64,000 nucleotides of DNA from Leguminivora glycinivorella (taxonomy: Eukaryota; Arthropoda; Insecta; Lepidoptera; Tortricidae). Below are positions 11,452 to 23,120 of the stretch, piece by piece (position 1 is the first letter of the stretch; the number at the start of each line of letters is the position of its first letter). Made by a program: the position numbers and the translations under genes. The notes under the pieces were generated by a model. It was not told where the DNA came from. It was given only the letters and a program-made list of their open reading frames with translations, and ran no database searches. The stretch spans positions 5,084,001-5,148,000 of the forward strand of contig NC_062985.1 of the NCBI RefSeq assembly GCF_023078275.1. The letters run 5' to 3'.

Positions 11452-12554
11452 GGGTAACCTGGGTACGATTGTGCCAGGGTATGGTAGTGACAGTCGCTAT
11501 AACAGCGAAACTATACGGATCGCGGGGAGGGGTGCAAGGGGAAAGACAAGCGGTATGCAAGTCTAAACGCGTGTGCCAGTGTTGCGTCAGCCGGCGTGCG
11601 ACGGTAACGTAAGCAGGAGCCCACATTGATTTTCGACAGTCAAAAGTAAGTTTTTTTGTTCGATTTCTTTTTGTAATTACGGTTATTTGTACACAGATAG
11701 ATTGCCTTTTATTTTTTTTTGTTATAACTTTAACATTGGCAGTTACTTACGAGTAATTACTTTTAATGCAGATCTTTTTGCTCAGTCATGGTCATTTTTT
11801 GTTTTCAAAAGTATGCGTTGGGTACGGTTGTGACATTGCTTTTTTTGTTTTGTTTTATTTAAGATGCCTAGAAAACGCGTGCGGAAGACCGAGAGAGGCC
11901 TGTCTGATATTAGTAATTTTAAAGAAGAATTTGACTGATTTTAAAGAAGACTGTTATATTACAGTGCTATATTAGTTTTAGGCTCTGGTCTCGCGTAGAG
12001 CGCAGGTGATAGTCCCCATCACATTTGTCACATGTTTAATTGGTACATTTATAAATGTTTATTTTTTCTTTGTTGTGTTACAGTTTTGTTAAAATTTTGT
12101 AGTAGTTAAGCTAACATTTTGACTGATTATAAATAAGACTGTTTTATGTTACAGTGCCTTATTAGTTTTAAGAAGAGAAGTGATCACAGATTTTCGCTTT
12201 TTTGCCATAAAGTGATTGTTAACTTTGTTTAGAAGAAGATTATGTTGTGTTCAGTTAATTATTTGTAACAATAAAAGTCATTAAAACTATTTGGATGTAT
12301 TTTGTATGCCTGTCACTACCGACCCCAACCACTGTCACAACCGCCCTTGGGGTGTGGCCGGTTGTGACACTTTCCCTTTTTTTTAAAATTTGATCGTATG
12401 CCTAATACAGTGTAGCTAGGGACAATTTTTTATCAATTTTAGGTAGATAAATAATCAAATTAAGTATTAAAGTGATTTTTCTCCCAGATAACTGGTAAAT
12501 TTACAAAATCGTAGCGATCAAACCAAAATTGTCACAACCGTACCCAGCTTACCC
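11452..12554. mobile_element. pogo-like (Tc1/mariner superfamily) element, coding region mostly deleted
   Basis: TA lies on each side, and the inverted ends are GGGTAACCTGGGTACGATTG and CAACCGTACCCAGCTTACCC. The core GGTACGGTTGTGAC recurs inside (about 11820 and in reversed form near 12335-12370), as transposase-binding subterminal repeats would. At 11862 an ATG opens MPRKRVRKTERGLSDIS and stops soon after. That basic K-T-E-R-G start resembles the N-terminus of pogo-type (psq helix-turn-helix) transposases. A roughly 50-bp internal segment is duplicated (11933-11980 and 12119-12170). The rest of the transposase is missing, so this is a non-autonomous derivative. Confidence 0.75.
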
Positions 12555-12779
12555 TACATGTATATTTTTTATGTTTGAGCTGTGCAAAAGTAGCATTAAT
12601 CTAAATTAAATATGAATTTCCTGATAAATAGGAGAAAAGTTGCTTAAGCAGCGACATTTTTCAAAAATCTTAAAATTTCCGTAGAAAAATTCAATTCGTT
12701 CATTTTGGTATTACAATGGCGCATTCATCGTCTCGCAATAAATGAAATAAAATGAAATGAAATTTAAAAAAAATGTAAG

Positions 12780-12832
12780 GCTGTCCCTATCGCACTTACA
12801 GATAGTGCGAAAAGGACGGCCTGACGTTTTAT
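12780..12832. repeat. Small hairpin, probable MITE fragment
   Basis: CTGTCCCTATCGCACTTAC pairs imperfectly with GATAGTGCGAAAAGGACGG. Confidence 0.5.
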
Positions 12833-13217
12833 CGTTTATCGCGCGACTATGCTACCGGTCCAGAACTATGAGGTCGTTCAATGTAGTCGGAAGAAAATAG
12901 TTCCAATAAAATTCCGCAACATGACGCGTAGTTTCTGGTAAGGCTTTTCACAAATATTTTTTCTCCGTCTATTAGATGATATCTGTGGTTGGAATAAAGC
13001 AAAGAGAATTGGGTCGAGGCTCGTACATTTTGGAACAAAGCCAGCTCTGGTCGCGGCGATTTTGTTTTATTTTATAACTTAAATATGGCCGACGCTGCTT
13101 TGAGGCTAATGATGGTGTTGTTTGAGGTTGAAGATGTCTGTTGTCGAATTATGATTTTTGTTTGTTTTTGAGTTTTTTTTTTCAGAAAAAGATAATGAAA
13201 TATTTGAGAGTCTTGTT

Positions 13218-13335
13218 TCACAATCTCCAGTTCTATCAGGCAGATAAAAAATACGATTAATCACCTTCTTTCTTTCACCTGCAACACAGCCTGCAAGAAG
13301 AAAAAGAGCGTGTTCTTTTCAACTGGAGATTGTGA
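13218..13335. repeat. Short element with inverted ends
   Basis: TCACAATCTCCAGTT at the left and AACTGGAGATTGTGA at the right are perfect inverted 15-mers around 88 bp. TGTTTCAC occurs at both edges but overlaps the left repeat, so the target duplication is unclear. Confidence 0.6.
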
Positions 13336-13649
13336 TGTTTCACACTAAAAGTAATTCAACATAATTTTACGGATAAAATAGATGACAAATTAACCAAACT
13401 ACATTGGCTTTCTGATATACTTGTAAAAAATGTGTTGTACTCGTATCGGCATAACTATTATAATTTATGGGAGTACCTACAACCATTTATTTGCACTAAT
13501 TCGGGTTTGAAGTTTAGTAGTTGATGTATGTTAGTTATAGTATTTAGGTACCTATAAAGATAAAGTTGAGAAACACTCCTAAGGATACATAAATTATTTA
13601 ATCAAAATATGTAGGTACTTACCGCAACAATAATATTCCTTGTTGCGAT

Positions 13650-13862
13650 AAGCAAGTAAGCCCGGTAAGGGCATTTATTTGTGTGAGGAGCACAAATATT
13701 ATTTGTTCCTGAGTCATGGATGTTTTCTATGTATATAAGTATGTATTTATCTATTAAAGTATGTATATGGTCGCTTAGTACCCATAGTACAAGCTTTGCT
13801 TTGTTTGGGGCTAAGTTGATCTGTGTAAAGTGCCCCCAATATTTATTTATTTATTTATTTAT
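13650..13862 (+). mobile_element. RTE-like LINE 3' end
   Basis: Contains TTGTTCCTGAGTCATGGATG, GTACAAGCTTTGCTTTGTTT, GGGGCTAAGTTGATCTGTG and an (ATTT)n tail, matching a common lepidopteran LINE 3' UTR. It sits between perfect inverted 16-mers (TTAATCAAAATATGTA at 13594 and its complement at 13867). Confidence 0.55.
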
Positions 13863-14048
13863 GTATTACATATTTTGATTAAACAATATATAAATCAGAA
13901 ATCTTGATGGCTTCACTCCTGAAATCTTATCCTTTTGATGAAACCTTTGTTTATGATACGCTTTATTTCATAGGATCTTCAACAGTTATAATGGTTAAAA
14001 TAATAATTGCAAATAAGTAAGAAACTTCTGACTTTTAAAATAATATTT

Positions 14049-14220
14049 TTTTTATACCACGTCGGTGGCAAACAGGTATACGGCCCGCCTGATGGAAAGC
14101 GGTCACCGTAACCTATGGACGCCCGCAACTCAAGGGGTGTCACGTGCGCGTTGCCGACCCATTAGAAACTTGTACACTCCTTTTTTGAAGAACCCCATAC
14201 TGTAGTTCATCGGGAATACC
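14049..14220 (-). mobile_element. Family C LINE 3' end, copy
   Basis: Poly(T), then ATACCACGTCGGTGGCAAAC, GATGGAAAGCGGTCACCGTA, CTCAAGGGGTGTCACGTGCG and CATACTGTAGTTCATCGGG. On the - strand this is the decayed end of ORF2 followed by poly(A). Confidence 0.7.
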
Positions 14221-14430
14221 TCGACATATTAACTAAGTTGGTACGTTTGCTCGATACGCTAATGCCCTATAGATGACATCCTTCTGTCACAGTAACAGAT
14301 AATTATTGAATATGAAAGTGGCATCTACCGGATCATTTCGACTGATATTTTTATCTCATTGGATACAAAAGTACAATAATCTTAACAGACAAAACACATC
14401 TCGTAACTTTCTCACCTTCCCATCCTACCT

Positions 14431-14582
14431 TTTTTTTTAATACTACGTCGGTGGCAAACAAGCATACGGTCCACCTATTGGATAGCGGTCACCATAATCT
14501 ATGGACGCCTGCAACTCAAGGTGTGTCACATGCGCGTTGCCAACCCATTAGAACCTCGTATATTCCCCTTTGCTGTGTTAAG
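14431..14582 (-). mobile_element. Family C LINE 3' end, copy
   Basis: Same blocks as 14049-14220, 211 bp further on. The two were probably independent insertions, since both carry their own poly(T) edge. Confidence 0.65.
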
Positions 14583-14972
14583 TACACATCAAAAAGGAGT
14601 GTACATATTCTAAGGGTTCATGCAAGGAATCCTAAGAAAACATATAAAGAAAATACTGTTAAAATGGTAAATTCATAAGGAATTTTACTGTTCCTCACGC
14701 AGTAACGCTTAACAAGGCAAATAAATGAAATTCGAAAAACAAACACAGGAATGTTTCTCTAATTTGAAACTGGATGTGAAGCTTGAATATCTCATGAGGC
14801 AAATTATATCAATCTCATTGGAGATGTATACTGCCGTCGGCGCTTAAGGAAGAAATATCATTAGAGATTTCCTTACAATTGTAATCCGACTTAAATGAGC
14901 ATATTGTGGGATAATTTCACAGTCCTATTCTGAATTTAAAAATGTAAACTGACTGACTCTTGACAGAACATA

Positions 14973-15078
14973 ATAGTGCAAGTACAGATGGCTCACTGCT
15001 TTGATGTTCATAAAATGCCGCCATTCTTAATTCTTACCTACATAAACAAACGGACCTCAGGTGAGCAGCCGATATTTA
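14973..15078. repeat. Family E dispersed repeat, copy 1
   Basis: Matches 35930-36038 (GGCTCACTCCTTTGATGTTC, AATTCTTACCTACATTAACA, AACGGACC, GAGCAGCC) with few differences. Non-coding. Confidence 0.65.
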
Positions 15079-15083
15079 GTTCT

Positions 15084-15253
15084 TTAAGGTAGCATTCGGA
15101 TCCCAGCAGTCTCGGCCGGGCCGCGCTGCTCGGTCGCTTGCGTCGGAAACTATCGCATATAAATCCCTACAAAGCGGTGCGGCGCGACCCGGTCACGGCT
15201 GCTGGGCAGCGGCTGCCGGGTCGCGACTGCTGGGATCCGAATGCTAGCTTTAA
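15084..15253. mobile_element. MITE bounded by TTAA (piggyBac-like target)
   Basis: TTAA at each edge, then inverted ends GGTAGCATTCGGATCCCAGC and GCTGGGATCCGAATGCTAGC. The arms continue into CCCGG-rich sequence. 170 bp, GC-rich, non-coding. TTAA is the piggyBac target, though the terminal bases are not the canonical CCC. Confidence 0.75.
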
Positions 15254-15259
15254 TGCGCC

Positions 15260-16789
15260 GCGCTAAAGTCGTCACCAGTCTCCTCTGAATAGACCGCGCA
15301 ATCGCGGCCGCCGGCATGTAGGTATTTACTTGTAACTCGGCAAAAGAATCGCGGAGTGAGCCGCCCCTGACAGAATCTTTTATGATAAACTAGCTTTGGC
15401 GTTTCGTTTTCGTTTCGCGTCGTAGAAATTCCATTCGGCTACAGGGCCTGCTGTTCATCAAACGAGGTACTTGAGACATATTGAGATAAATATTATCCAA
15501 ATAACCTTATTTAACTTCTTGTTTAGAAAGTCCGTAGAATCAGGCAAGATAGGTTTTTTCATCGCTAAAAACGTAATCTAAATCCTATACCAATATGTAT
15601 TAACTTAGAGCCCACTCTCGAGTATTCATATTATTGGCCTATTGGACTTGGAAGAATGAACCTTCGTGACCTGATTTGGTTGTTTGATCAAGTGAAATGG
15701 ATACTTGATGAACCGATGATATCGATAATCATACATACATAATTTTATTATAGTACGCCTATTTCCCGGATCGTAGGCAGAAACAAGGGGTTTGCTGCGA
15801 TTCTGACATAAAATACCTACATATTTCAATTCATTCACTTTCATAACAATTTACTCATACGTTAAGTGATTAAGTACCGATTTAAAAGCTTTAATGTTTG
15901 CCAGTTTAAGGTGCTTCTGACTTTTTGTGGAATTATCTCGATTTTACCAAAATCCGTCGAGGCCGCCCTTTCAATGAAATAAAAATATACCCAAAACAAC
16001 ACTAAATTACCGCACTTTTATATAAATAATATTATATAGCAGTCTTAAAAATACTTTTTTAACATCATAATTTTTTTTTTCTGTACAATAGGAATGAATA
16101 TGAGGTCTGAATTAAGGATTGATTTTATTGATTTAAACTAACACGATCTTCACTCATATTATTAAATGTCATGTCGTTATGTCATGTCCGAAACGTCGGG
16201 TTAAATATAAAACGTAAGTTTTATTCAGTCTTGTCTTTTAAAAGATTAAGACAGAACAGCTAACGCCAAAAAGCGTTGTAGGTAAGTGAAAGTGCCGTGC
16301 TGATTATTCTATTATTCTGGCTGAATATATGATCAAATAAGTTTCACAGAAGTTTCATAAGCTACAATGTGTCATATGTGTACACGATGTTAACGAGTTC
16401 GTGTATCTGACGTCTTAGTCAAGCCAAAATGCCACTCTCTCAGTTTCAGCTTATCTACCTAGTTCTATAACTGAAGATAGATCTGTCTGCGATTGGGTTT
16501 CGACACTTTTGTTCCATTGTTTTCTGTTTGTTCAACAAGTCAGGCTATTCAATTCAAGGTCAAGCAGAAAACAAAAGAGCTTACACGCGTTCCTATCGTG
16601 AGATCCGGATTTGGAAATGTAAGTCCTGGTTAGGGACTGATGGGCCTCTGCTGATAGCGATGTTGCTGCGTAGATAATATTTTAGAACTGAAGCGCAATT
16701 TATTTATAATTAATGAGTGGAAGTATGGTATTATGCTTCAGTCGTGTATAAATATGTTTGAAGTTTATTTTTTTTTTATGCGTGGGCTT
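15260..16789. other. No gene recognised
   Basis: Mixed AT-rich DNA. The stretch near 15400-15445 (CGTTTCGTTTTCGTTTCGCG) also occurs inside the MITE at 41880-42388, so at least that part is repetitive. Confidence 0.4.
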
Positions 16790-17085
16790 ACTCTGGGCCA
16801 CAGACTAGCCAAAGGCAAAGACGCGGACTACGATGGAGTGAGCTCGCCCAGAAGATGCCTGTTTACTCTTGATTTGAAAGTTGCCGGGCTATATGAGCTC
16901 CAACATATAGAAGCCGGCAAGGAATTCCACTCCTTGGCAATGCGCATGAGAAAACAAGAAGCAAACCGCTTAGTGCGATTTTGCGGAATATCTACCAAGT
17001 AAGGATGGAAACCGGCCGTGCGACAAAGAGTCCGATGGTAGAATGGGACGTTAAAGTAAGCTCGTGTAGCTCTTGAGTACACTCC
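16790..17085 (-). mobile_element. CR1-like LINE, C-terminal reverse-transcriptase remnant
   Basis: On the - strand an open frame of 84 codons reads VPFYHRTLCRTAGFHPYLVD, then MRIAKEWNSLPAS, ATFKSRVNRHLLGELTPS and a stop. Homologous to the frameshifted copy at 6252-6488 and the same C-terminal end of ORF2. Confidence 0.8.
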
Positions 17086-17689
17086 CCGAAGTGCAGCCTG
17101 TAAAACACCGACATACTGACGTAACTGACGACTTTCCGCCGATGGGCCAAATAAAATTCATTGGATTACGTGATTGTCAAGAGTTAACAATTGACTAGTG
17201 CTGAATGATGTACTGGTTTTTAATTCAGCTCCAATTTCTAATTTTTTCGAATTATTTTTAACATTTCCGTAAAAATCAAATTTCCCAGTTACATTTAAGT
17301 ACGTTTCGCTGGGTAATGTCGGCCCTTTTTTAAGCTTATCAAAGGCTACTAATTTCTCTTTCCGTATAAAAACAATGAAAGTCGACGGCTTTTAAAATAT
17401 TCCTTTGGGTCGTGCGTGACAGCGTTTTATAACAAAACTTTTTTATTCACACACTCTTTTTTTCAGCTTTTTGGGCCACTGGAAGTTTTAATGAGGCAGA
17501 AAACATCTAGTAATTATTCAAATGAAACGTTTTCATCGAATTATGTTATTGTGTCGTAAATAACCGATTTATTATGGTGTTTCGAACACCGTAATTGTTC
17601 TTGAACAGCTATTAGTATAATTTCCGTATTTTATTCATATGTCTTTTTTTGTTTTGTCATTATAAAAGTTATCGATACACATCAAATAT

Positions 17690-17940
17690 ATAAACTAATT
17701 TCTAACAGCTTAATATTTAGGAAGAAATAAGTTCATGTATTTGTATGGCGGCCGGGCGTGTCAGAATTTATACTAAATTAGTTACTTGCTTGTGATTTTA
17801 AATATGTCTCAGGTCCTCAAGTGTTCATAATTTTTGTGTTGTTGCAATCAAATATCACGTAACGAGGCATTTTTAATGTTTTTGTTAACTTCAACTTACA
17901 AAAATTGACGCCCAAAAGCTGCAAGCTGCGATTAAAGACG
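17690..17940. repeat. Family F dispersed repeat, copy 1
   Basis: Shares GTGTTCATAATTTTTGTG, CACGTAACGAGGCATTTTT and TTACAAAAATTGACGCCC with 24145-24595. That copy is interrupted by about 230 bp. Confidence 0.65.
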
Positions 17941-19034
17941 GAAAACTCAGTGGATTTTCCTGAGTTCAAAGGATATATAAGAATATTGAATTATTGAGGA
18001 GTGGTTCGCTGCGAATAATGTTTTGGTAAAATAATAAACACAATACACACTGAATGTGGGTTACAGTACTGCATGACTACACGGAAAAAAAATATTTTAA
18101 CAATACTACCAGAACGTTTAGTAAAATAGATTTATCGTAACTGATACTACAATCTCGTAATAAAAACAACTGTATTGTTACGTTTACTATATTTTGAATT
18201 CAATAGAACTAAGCAAACATTAATATGCACTAAACAGTTCTGTTTGAATTACATATACGAGAACTCTAGTTTTATTTACAACAAATAGAATAAAGGTTAC
18301 GATAATTCTATTAACAAGAAGCTTCTTGTAATGCCAAAAAAATAAAAATTATCTTTACAATCTTAATCTTAGCGGTTACTATCACAGTATACTTCCTGTA
18401 ACTTTTTTATACGTTGCCATTACTTTGTAGTTCTCGTAAAGAAATAAAAAGAATATTCTTGTAATGTAAACTCAACGAAGAGTTATATTTAAAAATATTA
18501 AGTTTGTATAAATATGTACGCATCGCTGTCAACTCTATTATTTGTATCGCGAATGCCATCGCAGTATAGTTGATATGACTGTTTTATAAGTTGGTATTAC
18601 TTTGCAGCTCTTGTAAATAATGACAATAATATTCTCGTAATGTATACTGGTGAACAAATAGTTCTGTTGAAAAAGTATTTAGTTAGTATAAATATGTGTT
18701 TCGTTTTTGTAACGAAACGCCATGTTTAAGTACCATTGTATATCTTAGTGAATGCTATAGCAGTATAGTTGATTTTACTTTGCGCCTCTTGTAAAAAATA
18801 ACAATGATATTCTCGTAATATACACCGAAAAATAACTGTTATAACAAAAATATTGTCCGCATAAATAAATGTTTTGCTTGTGTAACGAAACGCAATGTTT
18901 TGCGGCGTGGTCGGCGGCCATTTACGTGTCATGAGAGATTACGCGTGGACGCGGATCGCAATAGGTTATATTATTTATCGTTAAACGTACTCACTACGTA
19001 TTATCCATTCGTTTGGTAGTTTCCATTTTAGGAA

Positions 19035-20185
19035 ATGGATGAAGAGGTGCAAAAACTCTTGCAAGGATGGGAGATGGCAGAGTTGGCAAAAGCAGGTGAG
19101 TCACATACCGTACATCATGTAGAACTTAGTAGATAATTAGAATGGTGAGTAAAAAGGCATTTAATGTTGTATTCATTTTACATTGCATACAAATTCATAC
19201 GACATTACGTGGGCAAAATCTAAATACTGAACTAAAAAGGACTGTCCACGATAAAAAGTGGTCATACATAACATGATAAATCTTTCTTCCTGAATGCACA
19301 TTTTGAAGCAATATTATATTTTGATAAATCTGTATACATAAAACTATATAATAATTAAAGCTATTCGTTATAATGCTTTAGTGTGTCTGAGTTTTCGCCG
19401 AATGTATACCATCAAGCATTTTATTTCTTGTACAGTGTTTTTTAACAAACTTCACACGCTTCCTGGCACAATTTTATAAATACTTATATTTTTATAAGCT
19501 GTTTTACACACATTAGAATGACATCTTAGCAGACAAAAAAATACTTTTTGAAACTCATTTCGACTTTTGGTAGTCAGGAAGACTTTCTACTCCAAGCACT
19601 GACAGTTGTTTTTGTATGGAGAGCCAAAAAGTGTCAAAAATTCGAATTCAGCAAAGTTAGAAAATCTCAGTACTTTCTTAATCTGATTACAATCAGAAAA
19701 ATTATTACTATCGTAAAATCAGTATGTAATAGGGTATATTTTGGCTATTATAATTAAACATTAAAAAAATATTTTTGTCATTAAAACTGTTGTACTTAAA
19801 GACTGCAAGAAGACACTGTACAAAAAAATATTGTTATCATGAGATACATACTGCTAAAATTCATAGGCCACCTAAAGTTTATAATTTGTTTGTATTTATA
19901 TAATGTACCTAGTTTAATATCTACAAATTATTTGACAAACATGCTGCTTATAAATTCTCATTATTCTCAAGATTTACCATGTTATATATGACCACTTTTT
20001 ATCGTGGACAGTCTTTATATATATCTGAAGTGGACGTAGAATATTACTTAATGTAAAATTTATTCATAGAAATTTTAATGTCTTTTTCAGATGATTTACA
20101 ATGGTTGCAAGTTTCCTGTGACCCATGCCATACTGTGGAACAAAAGTGGAAAAATTCTGCAAAATATAAATTTTGGACGAAATGA
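19035..20185 (+). CDS. Possible two-exon small protein inside the 3.3-kb element
   Basis: Exon 1 (19035-19095) opens MDEEVQKLLQGWEMAELAKA and meets a good donor G|GTGAGT. Exon 2 (20091-20185) follows tgtctttttcag and in the matching phase continues DDLQWLQVSCDPCHT to FWTK and a stop (51 residues in all). The start resembles the first helix of a SAM-type domain found in some insect transposon proteins, but it is too short to assign. One base after the stop another frame gives MKDGSINTDEYVNKVLH, so the gene may be a decayed longer protein. Confidence 0.3.
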
Positions 20186-20405
20186 AGGACGGTTCTATTA
20201 ACACTGACGAATATGTGAACAAAGTCTTGCACTAAGGATCGTTGAAATATATTTTTTAACAAATTATATAATTATTTTATTTACTTTCAGATTCACCAAT
20301 TTTCACCGCTCATAGCATCCATTCCATATGCTGGGTGACCCAGGTTTCCGGATCCCAGTTTCAACTCTAGGCTGTTGTCTCTTGGAACTGGTCCTAGCAA
20401 CCTGC

Positions 20406-20831
20406 ATTTTTATCGGTAGGTACCTATGAATTTGTCTGTGCACTGTATAGACAACTAACATTTCTTGTAAATGTAAGAAAAGGTTTGTTGTCTATACAAG
20501 GTGGTACAGTAGGATTAAAGGCTGAGCCACGCCAGATACGTGTACGTAGACGTGCGCGTAGCGTACGCGGTGTAAATGACGAATCCTCATTAGAGATTAC
20601 ACCGCTTGTGTGACGTGTTTCCCGTGTGTGTCTAGCGGTGTATCATCTCTTTTGAAGATTCGTACTTTACAGCGCGCACGCCACGCACACGTCTACGTAC
20701 ACGTATCTGGCGTGGCTCGGCCTTTAATCCTACTGAACCACCTTGTATAGACAACAAACCTTTTTTACATTTACAAGAAATGTTAGTTGTCTATACAGTG
20801 CACAGACAAATTCATAGGTACCGATAAAAAT
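20406..20831. repeat. Long near-perfect palindrome (arms about 180 bp)
   Basis: Outer arms include ATGAATTTGTCTGTGCACTG and its complement. Inner arms include GCCACGCCAGATACGTGTAC and its complement near 20690-20710. The left arm has a 4-base extra GTAG at 20416. The inner 20515-20735 part may be a MITE with TAGGATTAAAGGC ends inserted in the centre of an older inverted duplication. Confidence 0.8.
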
Positions 20832-21436
20832 ATAACACGTTAACGCAATTGTATATTTATTAGAGAGTACCATAAATGCAGTTGCTGTAACTAACTTTCT
20901 TGTTCTATCAACCATTTAATGAAGTTTACATAAATGAAGAGAATGTAATATATATCAGATGACTTGTATTCTTAACGATACCTATTATTGGCCTAACTAA
21001 AGTTTTATAACCTTTACAAGAATTTCTTGTGGAGTTTACATTATTTTGTTTATTTAGACACTCCATTTGTTATAAATACTGAATAATCTAGTAATACACA
21101 CAATTTGACTGTGTGACCCTTACAATATTTTTATTTTATGATAGGTACGTAATATATATATTACCTTTACAAGAATATATTGTCAAGGTCACATTTCATT
21201 TATTAAGCTCTGCAAGAAAATATTATTTATTTGTACGGTCCACGTGTTATGATTACTAAATATTCTAGTAATACACGCTATTTTAATGTGTAGCAATTAC
21301 AAGATAACTAGTTCACTAAGCTATGTGAACAATTGTCCCAGAATTTACTAGATTTTCTCGTTCAGATTACACTATTCAGGTATCATGGACGAGACTTTTT
21401 TCTCCGTGTATTCTGGAGGGTCTCTTATATTTCAAA

Positions 21437-21840
21437 GGGCCATGTCACACTTCCGATTTGCGGGCGATTTGAAAGCGAAGCGAACGCAAAGCGAGTTCGC
21501 TGTGAGTGCGGAGCGTGTTCGCCACGATATCCATTGCAACAGTGTTTGAATCTTCCGACGCGCGACGGTGCCATTATTGTTGTTTGTCCATCTGCCCACA
21601 TTCGTAGGTACAAAACAACTATTTACAAACAAAACTACTACAAAATATCAACTTAAACTAACGTGGTTAGAAATTAATTTTGCTAACGTACCTATACATA
21701 CAGCATGACGTCTCAACTCTAGACGCGGCGAACTCGCTGCGCACTCGCGGCGGACACGCTGCGTACTCGCGGCGAACTCACTGCACGTTCGCTTCGCTTC
21801 GTTCGCAAATCGCCCGCAAATCTCAAGTGTGACAAGGCCC
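21437..21840. mobile_element. MITE with GGGCC ends
   Basis: Inverted ends GGGCCATGTCACACTTCCGA and CAAGTGTGACAAGGCCC, followed by ATTTGCGGGCGATTTG arms and repeated GCGAACTCGCTGCGCAC-type blocks. AAA on both sides may be the target duplication. The frames crossing it are not genes. Confidence 0.75.
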
Positions 21841-22401
21841 AAAGAGTCACAATTGCGCTGCCCTCGTGGACTTGTTTATTTTGCGGCTTTACAAAAACAC
21901 TTCCCGTCGTGGGCAAAAGCTTCTAGAGTGTTATTGCAATGCCAGGGGTTACAAAGGGGCGAGAATTGAGTAGCTTCCCCGTTGAATTTAAAAGAGATCG
22001 AACCGAGAAGACGGGCAAAGGCTGGCTGCCCAAATTAGGCCGTATAATGTTTTCACCATGAGGGGTTCGACTGTACCAGAAATCAATACCGATATGTCAC
22101 CGGTTTTCCGTTCTTTGGTTTACACTTTTGGTTTTAATGGGAAAATTCATTATTTTTACCTAAAAGGAGTATATTTAATTTTTTTAAATGTTTGGCTTTT
22201 TGGAGATTTTTCAAAAATTCCAATCGTCACTGTAACATATCTGATTACTTTATAGTCAAATTTAGGACATTTTGCTAGTAATATTAGTAGCAGAACAAGG
22301 GAGTACTCATTCCAAGTATAGGTACCAATGCAGGACCACCAATATGCGACCTCATTTGTGGTAACTGAACAGAAACTAAAATTATCTTTCTTTGCCATCA
22401 G

Positions 22402-22612
22402 GTATCCTGGATCCGCAAACGCGACCTCCACATCCTCACTGTGGGTGTGCATACATACAGCAGCGACGCTCGTTTCGCCGCGCTGCACACAGATGGCACT
22501 GATGAATGGACGCTTCGGGTCGCGCCGGCGCAGCCTCGAGACTCCGGTGGCTACGAGTGCCAGGTCTCCACGGAGCCGAAGATCAGTCTGTCATTCAGGC
22601 TCACTGTTGTTG
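22402..22612 (+). CDS. Dpr-family Ig protein, exon encoding the second half of Ig domain 1 (partial gene)
   Basis: Internal coding exon of 211 bp. It follows a pyrimidine-rich acceptor (tttgccatcag) and ends at a consensus donor (G|GTAAGT), entering in phase 0 and leaving in phase 1. It translates to about 70 residues beginning VSWIRKRDLHILTVG, with the Ig C-strand Trp, and continuing to DSGGYECQVS, the F-strand D-x-G-x-Y-x-C motif, then a beta strand ending LTVV. The VSWIRKRDLHILT segment is a hallmark of insect Dpr proteins: neuronal surface two-Ig proteins that bind DIP partners in synaptic specificity. The EPKISLSFRL stretch and the following exons look most like the Dpr6/Dpr10 subgroup, but the paralogue cannot be fixed by eye. 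Earlier exons (signal peptide, first part of Ig1) are not seen in the 22.4 kb upstream. Confidence 0.93.
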
Positions 22613-22904
22613 GTAAGTGTAGTCTGTGTTTTCTTACGACCTTCCTTTTTTAATTTCTTCTTCCATCCTTTCTTCATTTTTACGTTTTTTTACAACCTTG
22701 TATTTACTTTCACCTGTCTGTGTGTAATAGACTAATATTGCAAGTTGAATTTGACTCACTTCCCGGTTCCAATTGATTTGCTATATTTTGCATACATATT
22801 TAAAGCACATGGTATCATGGAGCTGATCTGATGATGGAGCAGAAATGTGGTCATAAAAACTCTGTAATGAAATGTCGTATCCCCGTCGGGCAAGGGGTTT
22901 TTAT

Positions 22905-23076
22905 ATATATATATATATATTAAATTGGGTTAAATTGTGGCGTAGGCGAGAGGCTGGCAACCTGTCACTGCAATGTCACAGTTTCGGTTTCTTTCAACCC
23001 CTTATTTGCCAAGAGTGGCACTGAAACGAGTAGTTTTATGTGCTCTGCCTACCCCTTCATGGGACACAGGCGTGAT

Positions 23077-23108
<32 letters not shown>

Positions 23109-23120
23109 TATATTAATATA
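22905..23120 (+). repeat. Dispersed repeat with (AT)n and (TATG)n ends
   Basis: Contains GGCTGGCAACCTGTCACTGC, ATTTGCCAAGAGTGGCACTG, GTGCTCTGCCTACCCCTTCA and a (TATG)n tract at 23078-23110. A diverged relative is at 53075-53120. Confidence 0.6.

Larger units (their letters stand above)
18080..21408. mobile_element. 3.3-kb TA-flanked DNA element with palindromic TTCTTGTAA-type repeats
   Basis: TA on each side and short inverted ends CACGGAAAAAAAA and TTTTTTCTCCGTG. Both flanks carry degenerate tandem units of about 180-190 bp in which TTCTTGTAA, CTCGTAATG or the reverse TTACAAGAA recur: 18330, 18475, 18620 and 18805 on the left; 20756-20780, 21010 and 21170 on the right. Inside are a spliced-looking small frame (19035-20185) and a 426-bp palindrome (20406-20831). 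The short ends and TA target point to the Tc1/mariner-type group, but no DDE transposase frame is present. Confidence 0.55.

Noticed and set aside
21333..21916. Several overlapping frames of 60-107 codons
   Set aside because: They lie across a GC-rich MITE with inverted ends and have no family resemblance.
22328..22735. 135-codon frame across the first Dpr exon
   Set aside because: It is in a different frame from the Ig-coding one and runs through both splice sites; the exon 22402-22612 in the VSWIRKRD frame is the real coding unit.
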